From: Sphaerochaeta pleomorpha str. Grapes
Lineage (GTDB): Bacteria; Spirochaetota; Spirochaetia; Sphaerochaetales; Sphaerochaetaceae
Length of the DNA stretch: 64,000 nucleotides
Assembly: GCF_000236685.1 (NCBI RefSeq)
Contig: NC_016633.1
Coordinates: forward strand, 1,426,001 to 1,490,000
Direction of reading: 5' to 3'
The notes beneath the pieces are model-generated. The model was given only the letters and a program-made list of their open reading frames with translations. It was not told the DNA's origin and made no database searches. A program made the translations under genes and the position numbers. Shown piece after piece: positions 1 through 7,862 of this stretch. The stretch's first letter is position 1. Every line of letters starts with the position of its first letter.

Positions 1-460
1 TATTGTCCTTTGAAAATGAAATACCGGTAAACTGCGGAATGTTGTAGACGATGACCCCTAGGTCGATTGCGTTGACTACGTCCTCATAATACCCGGCCAC
101 TTCCTTCTGGCTGTAGTGATAATAAATGGGGGGAATCAACGAGACCGCGGCTGCCCCACACTTCTGGGCATGCTGGGAGAGGGCAATTGCCTCTTTCGTA
201 CCCAATGATCCTGTATGGACGATCAAGGGAACAGTGCCCCCGATTTCGCTTGCAACGGTTTCCACGATTGCCACGCGCTCACTCTGGTCGAGCAGCAGGC
301 CCTCGCCTGAGGAACCACAACAATAAAACCCTTCCACACCCTGATTCATTTCAAATCGAACCAGCTGCTTCAATTTCAAAAGGTCGAGTTCCCCTTTGTC
401 GGTAAAGGGGGTGAACAGGGCGGAATACACCCCGTTCTCCCTAAAGGGTTTTTCTACCAT
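1..460 (-). CDS. NanA/DapA-family aldolase (N-acetylneuraminate lyase-like), partial
   Basis: Reading leftwards from an ATG at 458-460, the frame stays open to the window edge, giving about 153 N-terminal residues. The start GVYSALFTPF, the GSSGEG motif near residue 50 and YNIPQFTG near residue 140 are those of the class I aldolase family of N-acetylneuraminate lyase and dihydrodipicolinate synthase. GSSGEG binds the keto-acid carboxylate and the tyrosine of YNIP is catalytic. The pattern resembles sialic acid lyase more than DapA. The Schiff-base lysine lies beyond the edge. The start overlaps the end of the upstream SDR gene by a few bases, so the two are translationally coupled. With the TRAP transporter next to it, the likely role is cleavage of an imported keto-acid sugar; sialic acid is one option, 2-keto-3-deoxy acids another. 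Confidence 0.85.
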   Translation of the reverse strand, partial: MVEKPFRENGVYSALFTPFTDKGELDLLKLKQLVRFEMNQGVEGFYCCGSSGEGLLLDQSERVAIVETVASEIGGTVPLIVHTGSLGTKEAIALSQHAQKCGAAAVSLIPPIYYHYSQKEVAGYYEDVVNAIDLGVIVYNIPQFTGISFSKDN

Positions 461-1284
461 GCTGTCCATCCCCCGTCCACAACAAGGTTTGATCCTGTCA
501 TGTACTTTGAGGCATCTGAAGCAAGGAAAATCATGGAACCATTGTACTCATCGGCCTGGGCCATGCGCCCAATGGGCATTCTTGCACAGTAATTCTTCTG
601 GAAGGTCTCGTCCTGGGTTTCACGCCATACGCCGGATGGGGTGAAGGTGTTGACCCTGATACCGGCCTTGCCCCAGTAGGTGGCACAGTAACGGGTAAGG
701 TTGTAGATTCCCGATTTTGCCGCACAGTAGGCAACCGGCTTGATAAAGGCTACGCCGGTCTGTTCTTTCTTGTAGGCATAGATGTCCTGCACAGGGCTCA
801 CCATTCCGTAGATTGAACCGATATTGATGATAGAACCACCCTTGTTGGCCTCTACCATCATGGCACCCACACTCTGGGTCATCAAAAAGGTTCCGATAAG
901 GTTGGTATCTACGACTTCACGGAATACTTCCTCGGGAAAAAGCTCAAAGGGACCGGAAACTTCCGGGGGTGCACTCGGCTGCGTGTCGATCCCGGCATTA
1001 TTTATAAGTACATCTGGCGCACCCCAGAGTTTCGCGATTGATTGCAAGGCTTCATTGATAGAAGCCTTCTTGGTAATATTGACAGAGAAAAGGGCAATGG
1101 TATCACTCGATACCAATTCCTTGCCCAAGGCCTTTTCGGCTTTTTCCTGGGTGGCAGACCTGGAAAGGACCGCGACTTTCGAGCCCCTGCTATGGAACTC
1201 CTTTACAAACTCAGCCCCTATCTGGCCCAAGCCTCCGGTGATGACAACTACCTTGCCAGAAACATCAAATAACGTATCTTTCAT
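454..1284 (-). CDS. SDR-family oxidoreductase
   Basis: This 276-residue classical short-chain dehydrogenase has a Rossmann nucleotide site TGGLGQIG near residue 17, NNAG near residue 95 and the catalytic YCAAK (Y-x-x-x-K) near residue 186. The C-terminus NLVVDGGWTAW is typical of the gluconate 5-dehydrogenase / 3-oxoacyl reductase branch. An AAGGGG ribosome site precedes the ATG. It lies between the TRAP permease and the aldolase in one minus-strand operon, so it probably oxidises or reduces a sugar acid in that catabolic route. The substrate cannot be read from the sequence. Confidence 0.9.
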   Translation of the reverse strand: MKDTLFDVSGKVVVITGGLGQIGAEFVKEFHSRGSKVAVLSRSATQEKAEKALGKELVSSDTIALFSVNITKKASINEALQSIAKLWGAPDVLINNAGIDTQPSAPPEVSGPFELFPEEVFREVVDTNLIGTFLMTQSVGAMMVEANKGGSIINIGSIYGMVSPVQDIYAYKKEQTGVAFIKPVAYCAAKSGIYNLTRYCATYWGKAGIRVNTFTPSGVWRETQDETFQKNYCARMPIGRMAQADEYNGSMIFLASDASKYMTGSNLVVDGGWTAW

Positions 1285-1359
1285 GAGTAACCCCTTGCAA
1301 CTAGTATTTATAGAGAACAGGAACGAAACTTACCGTACTCGAGTCCTTACGTAAACAAA

Positions 1360-2631
1360 TCAAGCACCCAACAGTTTACCAGGCAACCAGGTTACCAGCG
1401 ATGGGATGAACGTACACATCATAAGAACGACCAACAAAGGGCCAATGAACGGGAGAATGGATTTGTACATACGGTTCAATTCAATTTTGGCAACATCGGA
1501 AATGATAAAGAGACAGACCCCAAACGGAGGGGTAACCTGGCCGATCATCAGGTTGAGGACCATAACCACACCGAACTGGACAAGATCAATTCCAAGGCTA
1601 TGTACGATGGGAAGTAAAACAGGAATCATGAGGGTAAGGATTGCACCCGGTTCCATGAACATTCCCAAGATCAGCAGGATGATGTTGATCACCAGCAGGA
1701 TGAGATTCGGGTTATCGCTTATCCCCAGGATGAAATTGGCAATTTCTGTTGAAATGCCTTCTTTCACCATTACATAGGAGAACAGCAGGGAGGTGCCGAT
1801 GATGAACAAGGTGTTAGCCGATGTAAGTGCAGACTCCAGCAAGCATTTCTTGAAGGTTTTCCAATCCATGGTGTGGTAAACCGCAATGGCAATCAGCAAG
1901 GCGTACGCAACGGCAACGCTGGAGGCTTCTGTAGGGGTAAACCAGCCAGCGGTGAATCCGCTGAGGATAATCAAAGGGGTAATGATTGAGAGAATCGATG
2001 CAATGAACTGTTTCCCCAGCTCCTTGAGGCTGAACGGAAACCTGGGATACCCTCGCTTGATAGCAAAGAAAAAGACCATGACCATCAGGGCCACACTCAT
2101 TAGCAACCCAGGTATAACTCCACCGATAAACAGTTCGGAAACGCTCACACTGGCAACCGACCCATAAATAATGAGCGGGATACTGGGAGGAAAGATTGGA
2201 CCGATGACCGAGGAGGCTGCGGTAACGGCAGCAGAAAAATCTTCATCATAGCCGTTGGTGGTCATAGCTTCCATCTCAATGGTACCCAATCCGCCGGCAT
2301 CGGCTGCGGCACTGCCGCTCATGCCTGCAAAGATCAAGCTGGCAACGACATTGGCATGACCAAGGCCTCCGGGAATCCATCCGACCAACCGTTTGGCAAA
2401 ATCGAATATTTTTTCTGTTATTTTACCCGCATTCATCAAATTCCCGGCAAGGATGAATAAGGGAATGGCGATAAGGAGAAAAGAGTCGATACCGGAAACC
2501 ATTTTCTGTCCGATAACCATCAAAGGATACCCCAAGCGGATACAGCCGAGGATGGCACTGGCCCCGATAGAAATGCTGATAGGCACGCCTACCAACAGCA
2601 TGACGACAAAGGCTACAAAAAATAAAATCAT
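1360..2631 (-). CDS. dctM: TRAP transporter large permease DctM
   Basis: This 423-residue, very hydrophobic protein has about 12 predicted membrane spans, the usual length for the TRAP large subunit. It carries the DctM signature GMSGSAAADAGGLGTIE near residues 104-120, IGPIFPPSIPLIIYG near 143-157 and GQVTPPFGVCLF near 365. DctM is the sodium-coupled channel-forming part of the tripartite importer in the inner membrane. Its ATG overlaps the dctQ stop codon by 4 bases (ATGA), so the two subunits are translationally coupled. Confidence 0.95.
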   Translation of the reverse strand: MILFFVAFVVMLLVGVPISISIGASAILGCIRLGYPLMVIGQKMVSGIDSFLLIAIPLFILAGNLMNAGKITEKIFDFAKRLVGWIPGGLGHANVVASLIFAGMSGSAAADAGGLGTIEMEAMTTNGYDEDFSAAVTAASSVIGPIFPPSIPLIIYGSVASVSVSELFIGGVIPGLLMSVALMVMVFFFAIKRGYPRFPFSLKELGKQFIASILSIITPLIILSGFTAGWFTPTEASSVAVAYALLIAIAVYHTMDWKTFKKCLLESALTSANTLFIIGTSLLFSYVMVKEGISTEIANFILGISDNPNLILLVINIILLILGMFMEPGAILTLMIPVLLPIVHSLGIDLVQFGVVMVLNLMIGQVTPPFGVCLFIISDVAKIELNRMYKSILPFIGPLLVVLMMCTFIPSLVTWLPGKLLGA

Positions 2632-3140
2632 TTGGCCACCTCAAGTACAGGTTGTTCGGGATTTCTGAGGGTACGAATCTTTTCGATAATTTCATACACA
2701 GATTTGATACAGAGGAATCCTCCGGCTATTGCCAGTGGCAGATATTGCCATACTTTGGCAAAATGAGGCATGGAGGAAAAGTACTCGGTGCTCACATATG
2801 GATAGAGCCCTACAAAGGAGGCTACCATGATTACCCCGAGACACAAGGCAATGACCTTGTGGAGAAACCAGAAAATGGTCGTCACCGGTTCTTTGGTCCG
2901 GACATAGATCATATCCAGCGAAATCAACCGATTCTGGTCATACAATACGATTATGCCGAGAAAGGCCATCCACAGGAACATAAAGCCTGCAAGCTCGGTC
3001 ATGCCACGAAATGACTTGTCCAGGAAATTCCTGAGAAACAATTCGTTTAGCATTAACAAAACAATGCCCGCAACGAGGCACATCAGCGAGACTGATACGG
3101 CTTTGACAAAACCGTCCAGTATTTTTTTTACGACTTTCAT
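2628..3140 (-). CDS. dctQ: TRAP transporter small permease DctQ
   Basis: This 170-residue protein has four membrane spans, and its LAGFMFLWMAFLGIIVLYDQNR segment fits the DctQ family. I chose the ATG at 3138-3140 (MKVVKK) because AAAGGACC lies just upstream. A longer frame upstream reads through the dctP-dctQ hairpin and adds a poly-Phe stretch with no sense. DctQ pairs with DctM to form the membrane part of the importer. It is separated from dctP by a hairpin and overlaps dctM. Confidence 0.93.
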   Translation of the reverse strand: MKVVKKILDGFVKAVSVSLMCLVAGIVLLMLNELFLRNFLDKSFRGMTELAGFMFLWMAFLGIIVLYDQNRLISLDMIYVRTKEPVTTIFWFLHKVIALCLGVIMVASFVGLYPYVSTEYFSSMPHFAKVWQYLPLAIAGGFLCIKSVYEIIEKIRTLRNPEQPVLEVAK

Positions 3141-3165
3141 GTGAATGGTCCTTTTCAATGGATTG

Positions 3166-3212
3166 AAAAAAAAGAAAAACCCTAGGGAGGCGGAGTGATT
3201 GCTCACCCCGCC
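3166..3212 (-). terminator. Attenuating hairpin between dctP and dctQ
   Basis: On the minus strand GGCGGGGTGA and TCACTCCGCC form a 10-bp stem (one G-U pair) around a GCAA tetraloop, followed by T-rich GGGTTTTTCTTTTTTTTC. It follows the dctP stop directly and precedes dctQ. This is the usual arrangement for making more binding protein than permease, by partial termination or 3' end protection. Confidence 0.8.
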
Positions 3213-3220
3213 CTTTCGGA

Positions 3221-4237
3221 TTATTTTGCAAGAATAGCATCAATGATTGACTGATTATACCAGCTTTCCTGAGCATATTGCTTATAGTAGGCACTTCCAC
3301 CCAATTTGTCTTTGAAACTCTGGATATCGACATTAGCGTCAAACTGTACTCCAGCTGCCTTCAAGGTTGCTTCAGCAGTCTCGTTATCAGTCTGAATGGT
3401 ATCGAAGGAGTATTTGGCAGCAGCAATTGCCTGATCCTTAAGGATTTTCTGCTGGTCGGCAGTCAAACCCTTCCAGGATTTTGCATTCATGGCCATCGTA
3501 CAACCCATCCACATATAGTTTGTATAGCTGTAGTATTTGATGTCGTCATACGTAGCGTTTGCTACGAGGTGATAAGTTGCATTGTCCTGGGCTTCTGCAG
3601 TGCCATTGGAAAGGGCAATAGCCAATTCGTTCAAGGCAAGGGCGACAGGGGTGGCACCAAGAGCACTCCAGACATCGAGGTACATCTTGCTGGTTGGGAC
3701 ACGGATCTTCAAGCCTTTGACGTCAGCAACAGAATGGACGGGCTTTTTGGTGGTTGCAATATGACGCATACCATTGTCGCCTTCCGAGAGATACACAAGA
3801 CCTACAGATGCCATGTCAGCAAAAATCTGTTCGCCGATTTCGCTATTGACAATTTCATAAGCCTGGTTTGCATTCTTGAACAAGAACGGCAAATCAAGGA
3901 TCTTTGCCTTGTCATAGAAACTGGTAAAACCTGAAGTACCTGCAAAGATTACGTCGATGGTTCCCATACGGGTCGACTGCAAAGCCTCTGCATCGTTCCC
4001 AAGTTCGCCAGAATGGTGAGCTTCAAGGAGAATCTGTCCATTGGAAGCTTTTTCGACCAATTCTTTGTACTTGAGGATTGTCTTGGTAGGAACTGAGTTC
4101 GCGTTACCAGGAGAATATACTGTCAATGTTATTGGTTTTACACTTTCTGCTACAGATGCTGTTTCTGTTTTACCCTGTGCAAATACCATGGTTGTGCAAA
4201 CAACAAGCACAGCCAATACCGATAGAATCTTTTTCAT
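3221..4237 (-). CDS. dctP: TRAP transporter substrate-binding protein DctP
   Basis: This 338-residue protein has a clear Sec signal (MKKILSVLAVLVVCTTMVFA, then QGK). The mature part matches the DctP family: LKIRVPTSKMYLDVWSALGATPVAL near residues 172-196, with the arginine that normally salt-bridges the substrate carboxylate, and the GTAEAQDN segment. It should bind an organic or sugar acid in the periplasm and pass it to DctQM. A strong GGAGGTT site precedes the ATG. It is the first gene of the operon, facing the FadR-type regulator. Whether the ligand is sialic acid or another acid sugar cannot be told from the sequence. Confidence 0.93.
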   Translation of the reverse strand: MKKILSVLAVLVVCTTMVFAQGKTETASVAESVKPITLTVYSPGNANSVPTKTILKYKELVEKASNGQILLEAHHSGELGNDAEALQSTRMGTIDVIFAGTSGFTSFYDKAKILDLPFLFKNANQAYEIVNSEIGEQIFADMASVGLVYLSEGDNGMRHIATTKKPVHSVADVKGLKIRVPTSKMYLDVWSALGATPVALALNELAIALSNGTAEAQDNATYHLVANATYDDIKYYSYTNYMWMGCTMAMNAKSWKGLTADQQKILKDQAIAAAKYSFDTIQTDNETAEATLKAAGVQFDANVDIQSFKDKLGGSAYYKQYAQESWYNQSIIDAILAK

Positions 4238-4267
4238 GACTAACCTCCATAATTGTATGATGCCAGA

Positions 4268-4278
4268 TTGTCTGACAA
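4268..4278. promoter_or_regulatory. Putative FadR/GntR-type operator
   Basis: TTGTCTGACAA is a perfect inverted repeat (TTGTC-T-GACAA) between dctP and the divergent GntR/FCD regulator. It fits the xTGGTCxGACCAx type of site known for FadR-subfamily regulators (FadR, PdhR, LldR). It lies 31 bases upstream of the dctP start, a good place for repression by the adjacent regulator. Confidence 0.65.
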
Positions 4279-4394
4279 CCTAGATCAATATAGTTGAGAA
4301 TATCATAGATTTTTCTCTTGTCAACCGAATTCTTTGGTAAAATTCGAGTTTGACGCTAAGAAGTATTCGTGTTAGTCTGTCATCGGACAAAAAT

Positions 4395-5096
4395 ATGAAA
4401 GAAATAAAAAGAGTATCGGTAACAACACAAGTCGTTGATTCAATCAGGGAATCGATTATCAATGGACAATTCAAAATCCATGAAAAACTTCCCTCTGAAC
4501 TGAAACTCTGTGAACTGCTCAATGTTAGTCGCTCGACCGTTCGGGAAGCAATGAGATCCCTGCAAGCCGAAGGATATATCGAACAGATTGCAGGCAGGGG
4601 TTCTTTTGTCAGGGACAACCAGAAACACGATTATAACACCATCCGTAACTGGTTCATCGAATCCGCCCCGAACCTCAGGGACTCCACGGAAGTCCGCGAG
4701 GCCTTCGAGCCCTTACAGGCAAGAATGGCAATCCAGCGGGGCACTGTGGAAGAACTGGAAGAACTCAAACGTATCCATCGTGAATTCATACGGGCAAACA
4801 AAGAGAACAATGTCTCCGCACTTGCCTCCTTGGACGAACAATTCCATACACAGATCTGCATCATGGCACACAACGCCCTGTTAGAGAAAATAAACATGCT
4901 CTCCATAATGGAACTGAGAAAATACAGGCTCCTGTCCATCTCGGTAAAAAAGAGCTCGGAGAATACCATTATCGAGCATGGCCTTATCCTCAAGGCGATA
5001 GAGGAAAAAGATACCAACCGGGTGACAACCGCTATGCTTGCCCATCTGGGGAGTTCCATGGCCGACATCAATAAGGTGCTGATCGGACAGAGCTGA
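4395..5096 (+). CDS. GntR-family (FadR subfamily, FCD domain) regulator
   Basis: This 233-residue protein has an N-terminal winged helix (QVVDSIRESIINGQF, LPSELKLCELLNVSRSTVREAMRSLQAEG, RGSFV) and an all-helical FCD effector domain. The ATG at 4395 (MKEIKRVS) is preferred over a TTG 45 bases upstream because it fits the family N-terminus; neither has a strong ribosome site. It is divergent from the TRAP/aldolase operon with a palindromic operator between, so it is probably the repressor of that operon, responding to a sugar acid or pathway intermediate. A terminator follows at 5152. Confidence 0.9.
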   Translation: MKEIKRVSVTTQVVDSIRESIINGQFKIHEKLPSELKLCELLNVSRSTVREAMRSLQAEGYIEQIAGRGSFVRDNQKHDYNTIRNWFIESAPNLRDSTEVREAFEPLQARMAIQRGTVEELEELKRIHREFIRANKENNVSALASLDEQFHTQICIMAHNALLEKINMLSIMELRKYRLLSISVKKSSENTIIEHGLILKAIEEKDTNRVTTAMLAHLGSSMADINKVLIGQS

Positions 5097-5151
5097 GGGT
5101 TCAAAAAGTCATTGTGGCCTGTTTGACGTTTTAAGTACAAAGAGCTAGAGA

Positions 5152-5181
5152 GCCTTTTCCCATACGGATAAGGCCTTTTTT
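5152..5181 (+). terminator. Rho-independent terminator of the GntR regulator gene
   Basis: GCCTTTTCC-catac-GGATAAGGC forms a 9-bp stem with one mismatch and runs into CTTTTTT. Confidence 0.8.
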
Positions 5182-5525
5182 AAAATAACCGAAATTGCTC
5201 GGAGTAAACGAAAACGCAAACTATTATTCTTATCCTATCTGGCATTGCCTGCCTTGAAGATATCTGGCAGCAGTGCGGTGCCCTCAGTCTCCCACTAACA
5301 GATAGGGGCAACGGTAGGTGATAGCCTATTGTTACAACAAGAAAAACCTCCAAAATTACTTCTCCTTACTGTTTTGCCTGACTACAAGGTGATTTTTACA
5401 TTTCTAACACCTGCAAATAGTACTATTATTTTTTATTTTTCATAGCAAGTTGATTAGACTTCTGTACTGATAGGTTCTATCCTTATCTGGTTATTTTCTA
5501 TATCTACATAAGGAGAAGGTTTGGT
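5182..5525. other. Intergenic stretch without a recognised gene
   Basis: I see no convincing coding frame, RNA gene or repeat in this AT-rich stretch between the GntR terminator and the lipoprotein gene. It probably holds the promoter of the lipoprotein. Only the ribosome site AAGGAGAAGG at its right end is clear. Confidence 0.5.
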
Positions 5526-6065
5526 ATGAAAAAGAAAATCGCACTCGTTATGATCGTGGTGATGATGGTATTATTCTTCACAGGATGTGAACAGCAGATA
5601 CCTATAACGGAAATACTCTCTACCGTCAAAGGGTATAGCGAAGAAATCCTCGCAATGGTTGCAAGCGAAGTAGAAACTTCCCTACCCGACTCATTCACTG
5701 ATGATACCTTGATTGCCATTGATACGGGTATTTCCTGCAGAGTGTCCAACACGTACACTAATGAGCTTATTTTGGATATTACCCTGAATAATTGGGTCGC
5801 CAGCGACGGGACGGTAATAAGTGGATCCATCGAAATGGATTTGGTATATGACGCTGATAGTACTTATATATATAGTATCCAGTCCATAGTACTTATGAAC
5901 TACGACCTTACCTCAGTGTATTTTGGCGAAGAAGTTTTTGACAACACCCCTGAAACTGCAGCATTTACCTTTGATAATGCCACCTTCCAATGCCTAGCTC
6001 TCTCAGTCGATGGAAAACCCCTTATCTCAAATCAATTGTGGCTTTCACTCCTTACCAGGAAATAA
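5526..6065 (+). CDS. Small putative lipoprotein, function unknown
   Basis: This 179-residue protein starts with a type II signal: a KKK charged start, a hydrophobic run, then the lipobox FTGC with the acylated Cys near residue 22 followed by EQQ. The mature part has alternating hydrophobic and polar residues (LILDITLNNWVASDG, GSIEMDLVYDADSTYIYSIQS) and looks beta-rich. I do not recognise the family. An AAGGAGAAGG ribosome site precedes the ATG. It stands alone, between a terminator and a shared convergent terminator with pheT. Confidence 0.75.
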   Translation: MKKKIALVMIVVMMVLFFTGCEQQIPITEILSTVKGYSEEILAMVASEVETSLPDSFTDDTLIAIDTGISCRVSNTYTNELILDITLNNWVASDGTVISGSIEMDLVYDADSTYIYSIQSIVLMNYDLTSVYFGEEVFDNTPETAAFTFDNATFQCLALSVDGKPLISNQLWLSLLTRK

Positions 6066-6090
6066 GTTCCATTCATTTTTCCATTATATA

Positions 6091-6118
6091 CAAAAGCTGC
6101 GGTTTCCCGCAGCTTTTG
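6091..6118. terminator. Bidirectional terminator (lipoprotein gene / pheT)
   Basis: CAAAAGCTGCGG-tttc-CCGCAGCTTTTG is a perfect stem of about 11 bp between two convergent genes. Because the arms begin and end in A/T runs it can serve both strands. Confidence 0.85.
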
Positions 6119-6164
6119 TTATAGGTACGATACTTGCTTCGAAACGATCAGAAACCAAAGTTCT

Positions 6165-7862
6165 CTACTCGCCGAGAATCACATCAATGTCTATCTCACA
6201 GGCAACGGTAGGCATACTGCAACCCCAGCTTTCCAAAACCGCTGGATGGATTTCCCCGAAAACACCGACCTTTTTCCCATCGACCAGGATAACGGCACAG
6301 CGTCCTTCGATGAAACGGGTATCACCTTCCAAGACAGCAAGGGTGTACTCTTTATTGATAAAGTACATGATGGTGTTCACATAGGAGGCAACTTCATTGA
6401 ATCCCATGACGCTGTTCGAGGCAAGGAAACCAAGGTAATTGCGTGTAGTCGTTCCGCTGTTTTCTTCCGGGCACAGGAAAGCGACTTTCCCGATCTCGAA
6501 GATATTATGCGGGAACGGGGCATGACCGCTTACACTCTCGCTTTCAAGCAGGGAGGGGATGACTGAAGGGCGTACAACCTCAAAGTTCTCACTCATGGGG
6601 TTGGAAATATAAATATAGTCCTTCCCATCCACATGCATGTTCTCAACATATTCCTTTCTTGACCCAAGATAGTTATATACCATCTCCTGATACCCGAGGC
6701 CTACCATGATGTCCTTGAGCTTGCGGCTGAATTCCTCGACTGCGGAAATACGACCAAGGGTAAAATCGTTAGGCATCTCAGGCTTGAAGTTGCCCAAGCC
6801 ATAACCGATCATCACATCCTCGACCAAGTCTGCGGGATGCAAGAAATCATTGCGGTACTCAGGGACGTTGGCATATAGCACATCATCACTGCAGATGGCA
6901 TAGATGCCCATCTTCTTTAAGGAAGCAACTGCCTGCTCACCGGTCATATGATCCCCCAGTGTCTTGTGCACCTGCGCAAGGGCACAGGAAACAGGTTCTT
7001 GGAAATAGTAGGGAACCGTAAGCTCGGTGCCGAATTCAGTCTCTTCAGGGAAGATTACTTTCACCGGCAAAATCTCAAACCCGAGGTCTGCCATATCGCA
7101 AGCCATTATCGAGGAGGCAAGCAGAAGATCCTTGAGATTAGGTCCGGAGAACTCTACAAAGAGCCCTTCGTCACCGACTTGCACAGAACCGATACGGTTG
7201 CTGTTGATAACCGGTGGGAAGGAAAGGGCATCGCCGTTGTCATCATGCAGGTAGGGGAACACTTTCTTATCAGACACAATGTACCCATAGTCCTTCCCCT
7301 TCGGGTGATCGCTGCACATCTGCCTGAGTGTCATGTTCTCTGTCATCCCAAGCGGTACAAAACTCGTTGTATCGGGATCTGCACCTTCATAATGCACAGG
7401 GTATTTGATGAGGTCTGAGCGATAGATTCCCATGGCAATCGTCTTTCGCTTACGACCGAAATTCTGACAGAGTTTCTCCTGGCTCTGGATAAGGGCAACC
7501 AAGTCCTCATCACTCACCACATGGCCCTTGACAGCAAACCCGATCGAATACGGACGAACCTCTGCAACGGATGTATCCACGATAAGGCAACGTCCCTCAT
7601 TGTCGAAGGTCTCGTCCTTAGTGGAGAAAAAGTCATAGACAGTATCTTCAGCTCCCCAATAGGACCTCAGTTGTCGGGCGATACCCGCTGCAGACCAGAG
7701 GTCAGGCCTATTGGTGTCATTCAGTTCAATCTTGATGATATCACCTTCGTGGCCATCCAGCTCAGCTTTGGCAACGGGGAAAATATCTTCCATCTCGCTA
7801 TCGGTAAGCGTTCTTCCCAGCAAACTGTAAAACAGTTTACCTGAGGTTTCAATCTTTGGCAT
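6165..7862 (-). CDS. pheT: Phenylalanyl-tRNA synthetase beta subunit (archaeal/spirochaetal type)
   Basis: This 565-residue protein starts MPKIETSGKLFYSLLGR. It is far shorter than the roughly 800-residue bacterial PheT, because it lacks the N-terminal EMAP-like tRNA-binding and C-terminal FDX-ACB domains, as in archaea, eukaryotes and spirochaetes. It carries B3/B4-type segments (NSNRIGSVQVGDEGLFVEFSG), a B5 domain (GLGNFKPEMPNDFTLGR region) and a C-terminal catalytic-like core (NPMSENFEVVRPSVIPSLL, EIGKVAF, GEIHPAVLESWG). It pairs with PheS to charge tRNA-Phe. Its ATG overlaps the pheS stop by one base (TAATG), which links production of the two subunits. Confidence 0.97.
   Translation of the reverse strand: MPKIETSGKLFYSLLGRTLTDSEMEDIFPVAKAELDGHEGDIIKIELNDTNRPDLWSAAGIARQLRSYWGAEDTVYDFFSTKDETFDNEGRCLIVDTSVAEVRPYSIGFAVKGHVVSDEDLVALIQSQEKLCQNFGRKRKTIAMGIYRSDLIKYPVHYEGADPDTTSFVPLGMTENMTLRQMCSDHPKGKDYGYIVSDKKVFPYLHDDNGDALSFPPVINSNRIGSVQVGDEGLFVEFSGPNLKDLLLASSIMACDMADLGFEILPVKVIFPEETEFGTELTVPYYFQEPVSCALAQVHKTLGDHMTGEQAVASLKKMGIYAICSDDVLYANVPEYRNDFLHPADLVEDVMIGYGLGNFKPEMPNDFTLGRISAVEEFSRKLKDIMVGLGYQEMVYNYLGSRKEYVENMHVDGKDYIYISNPMSENFEVVRPSVIPSLLESESVSGHAPFPHNIFEIGKVAFLCPEENSGTTTRNYLGFLASNSVMGFNEVASYVNTIMYFINKEYTLAVLEGDTRFIEGRCAVILVDGKKVGVFGEIHPAVLESWGCSMPTVACEIDIDVILGE

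Noticed and set aside
824-1354. Long open frame on the plus strand opposite the SDR gene
   Set aside because: It is antisense to a well-supported SDR with catalytic motifs and shows no domain of its own. The same applies to the long antisense frames over dctP, purA, pheS, malic enzyme and the LDH2 gene.
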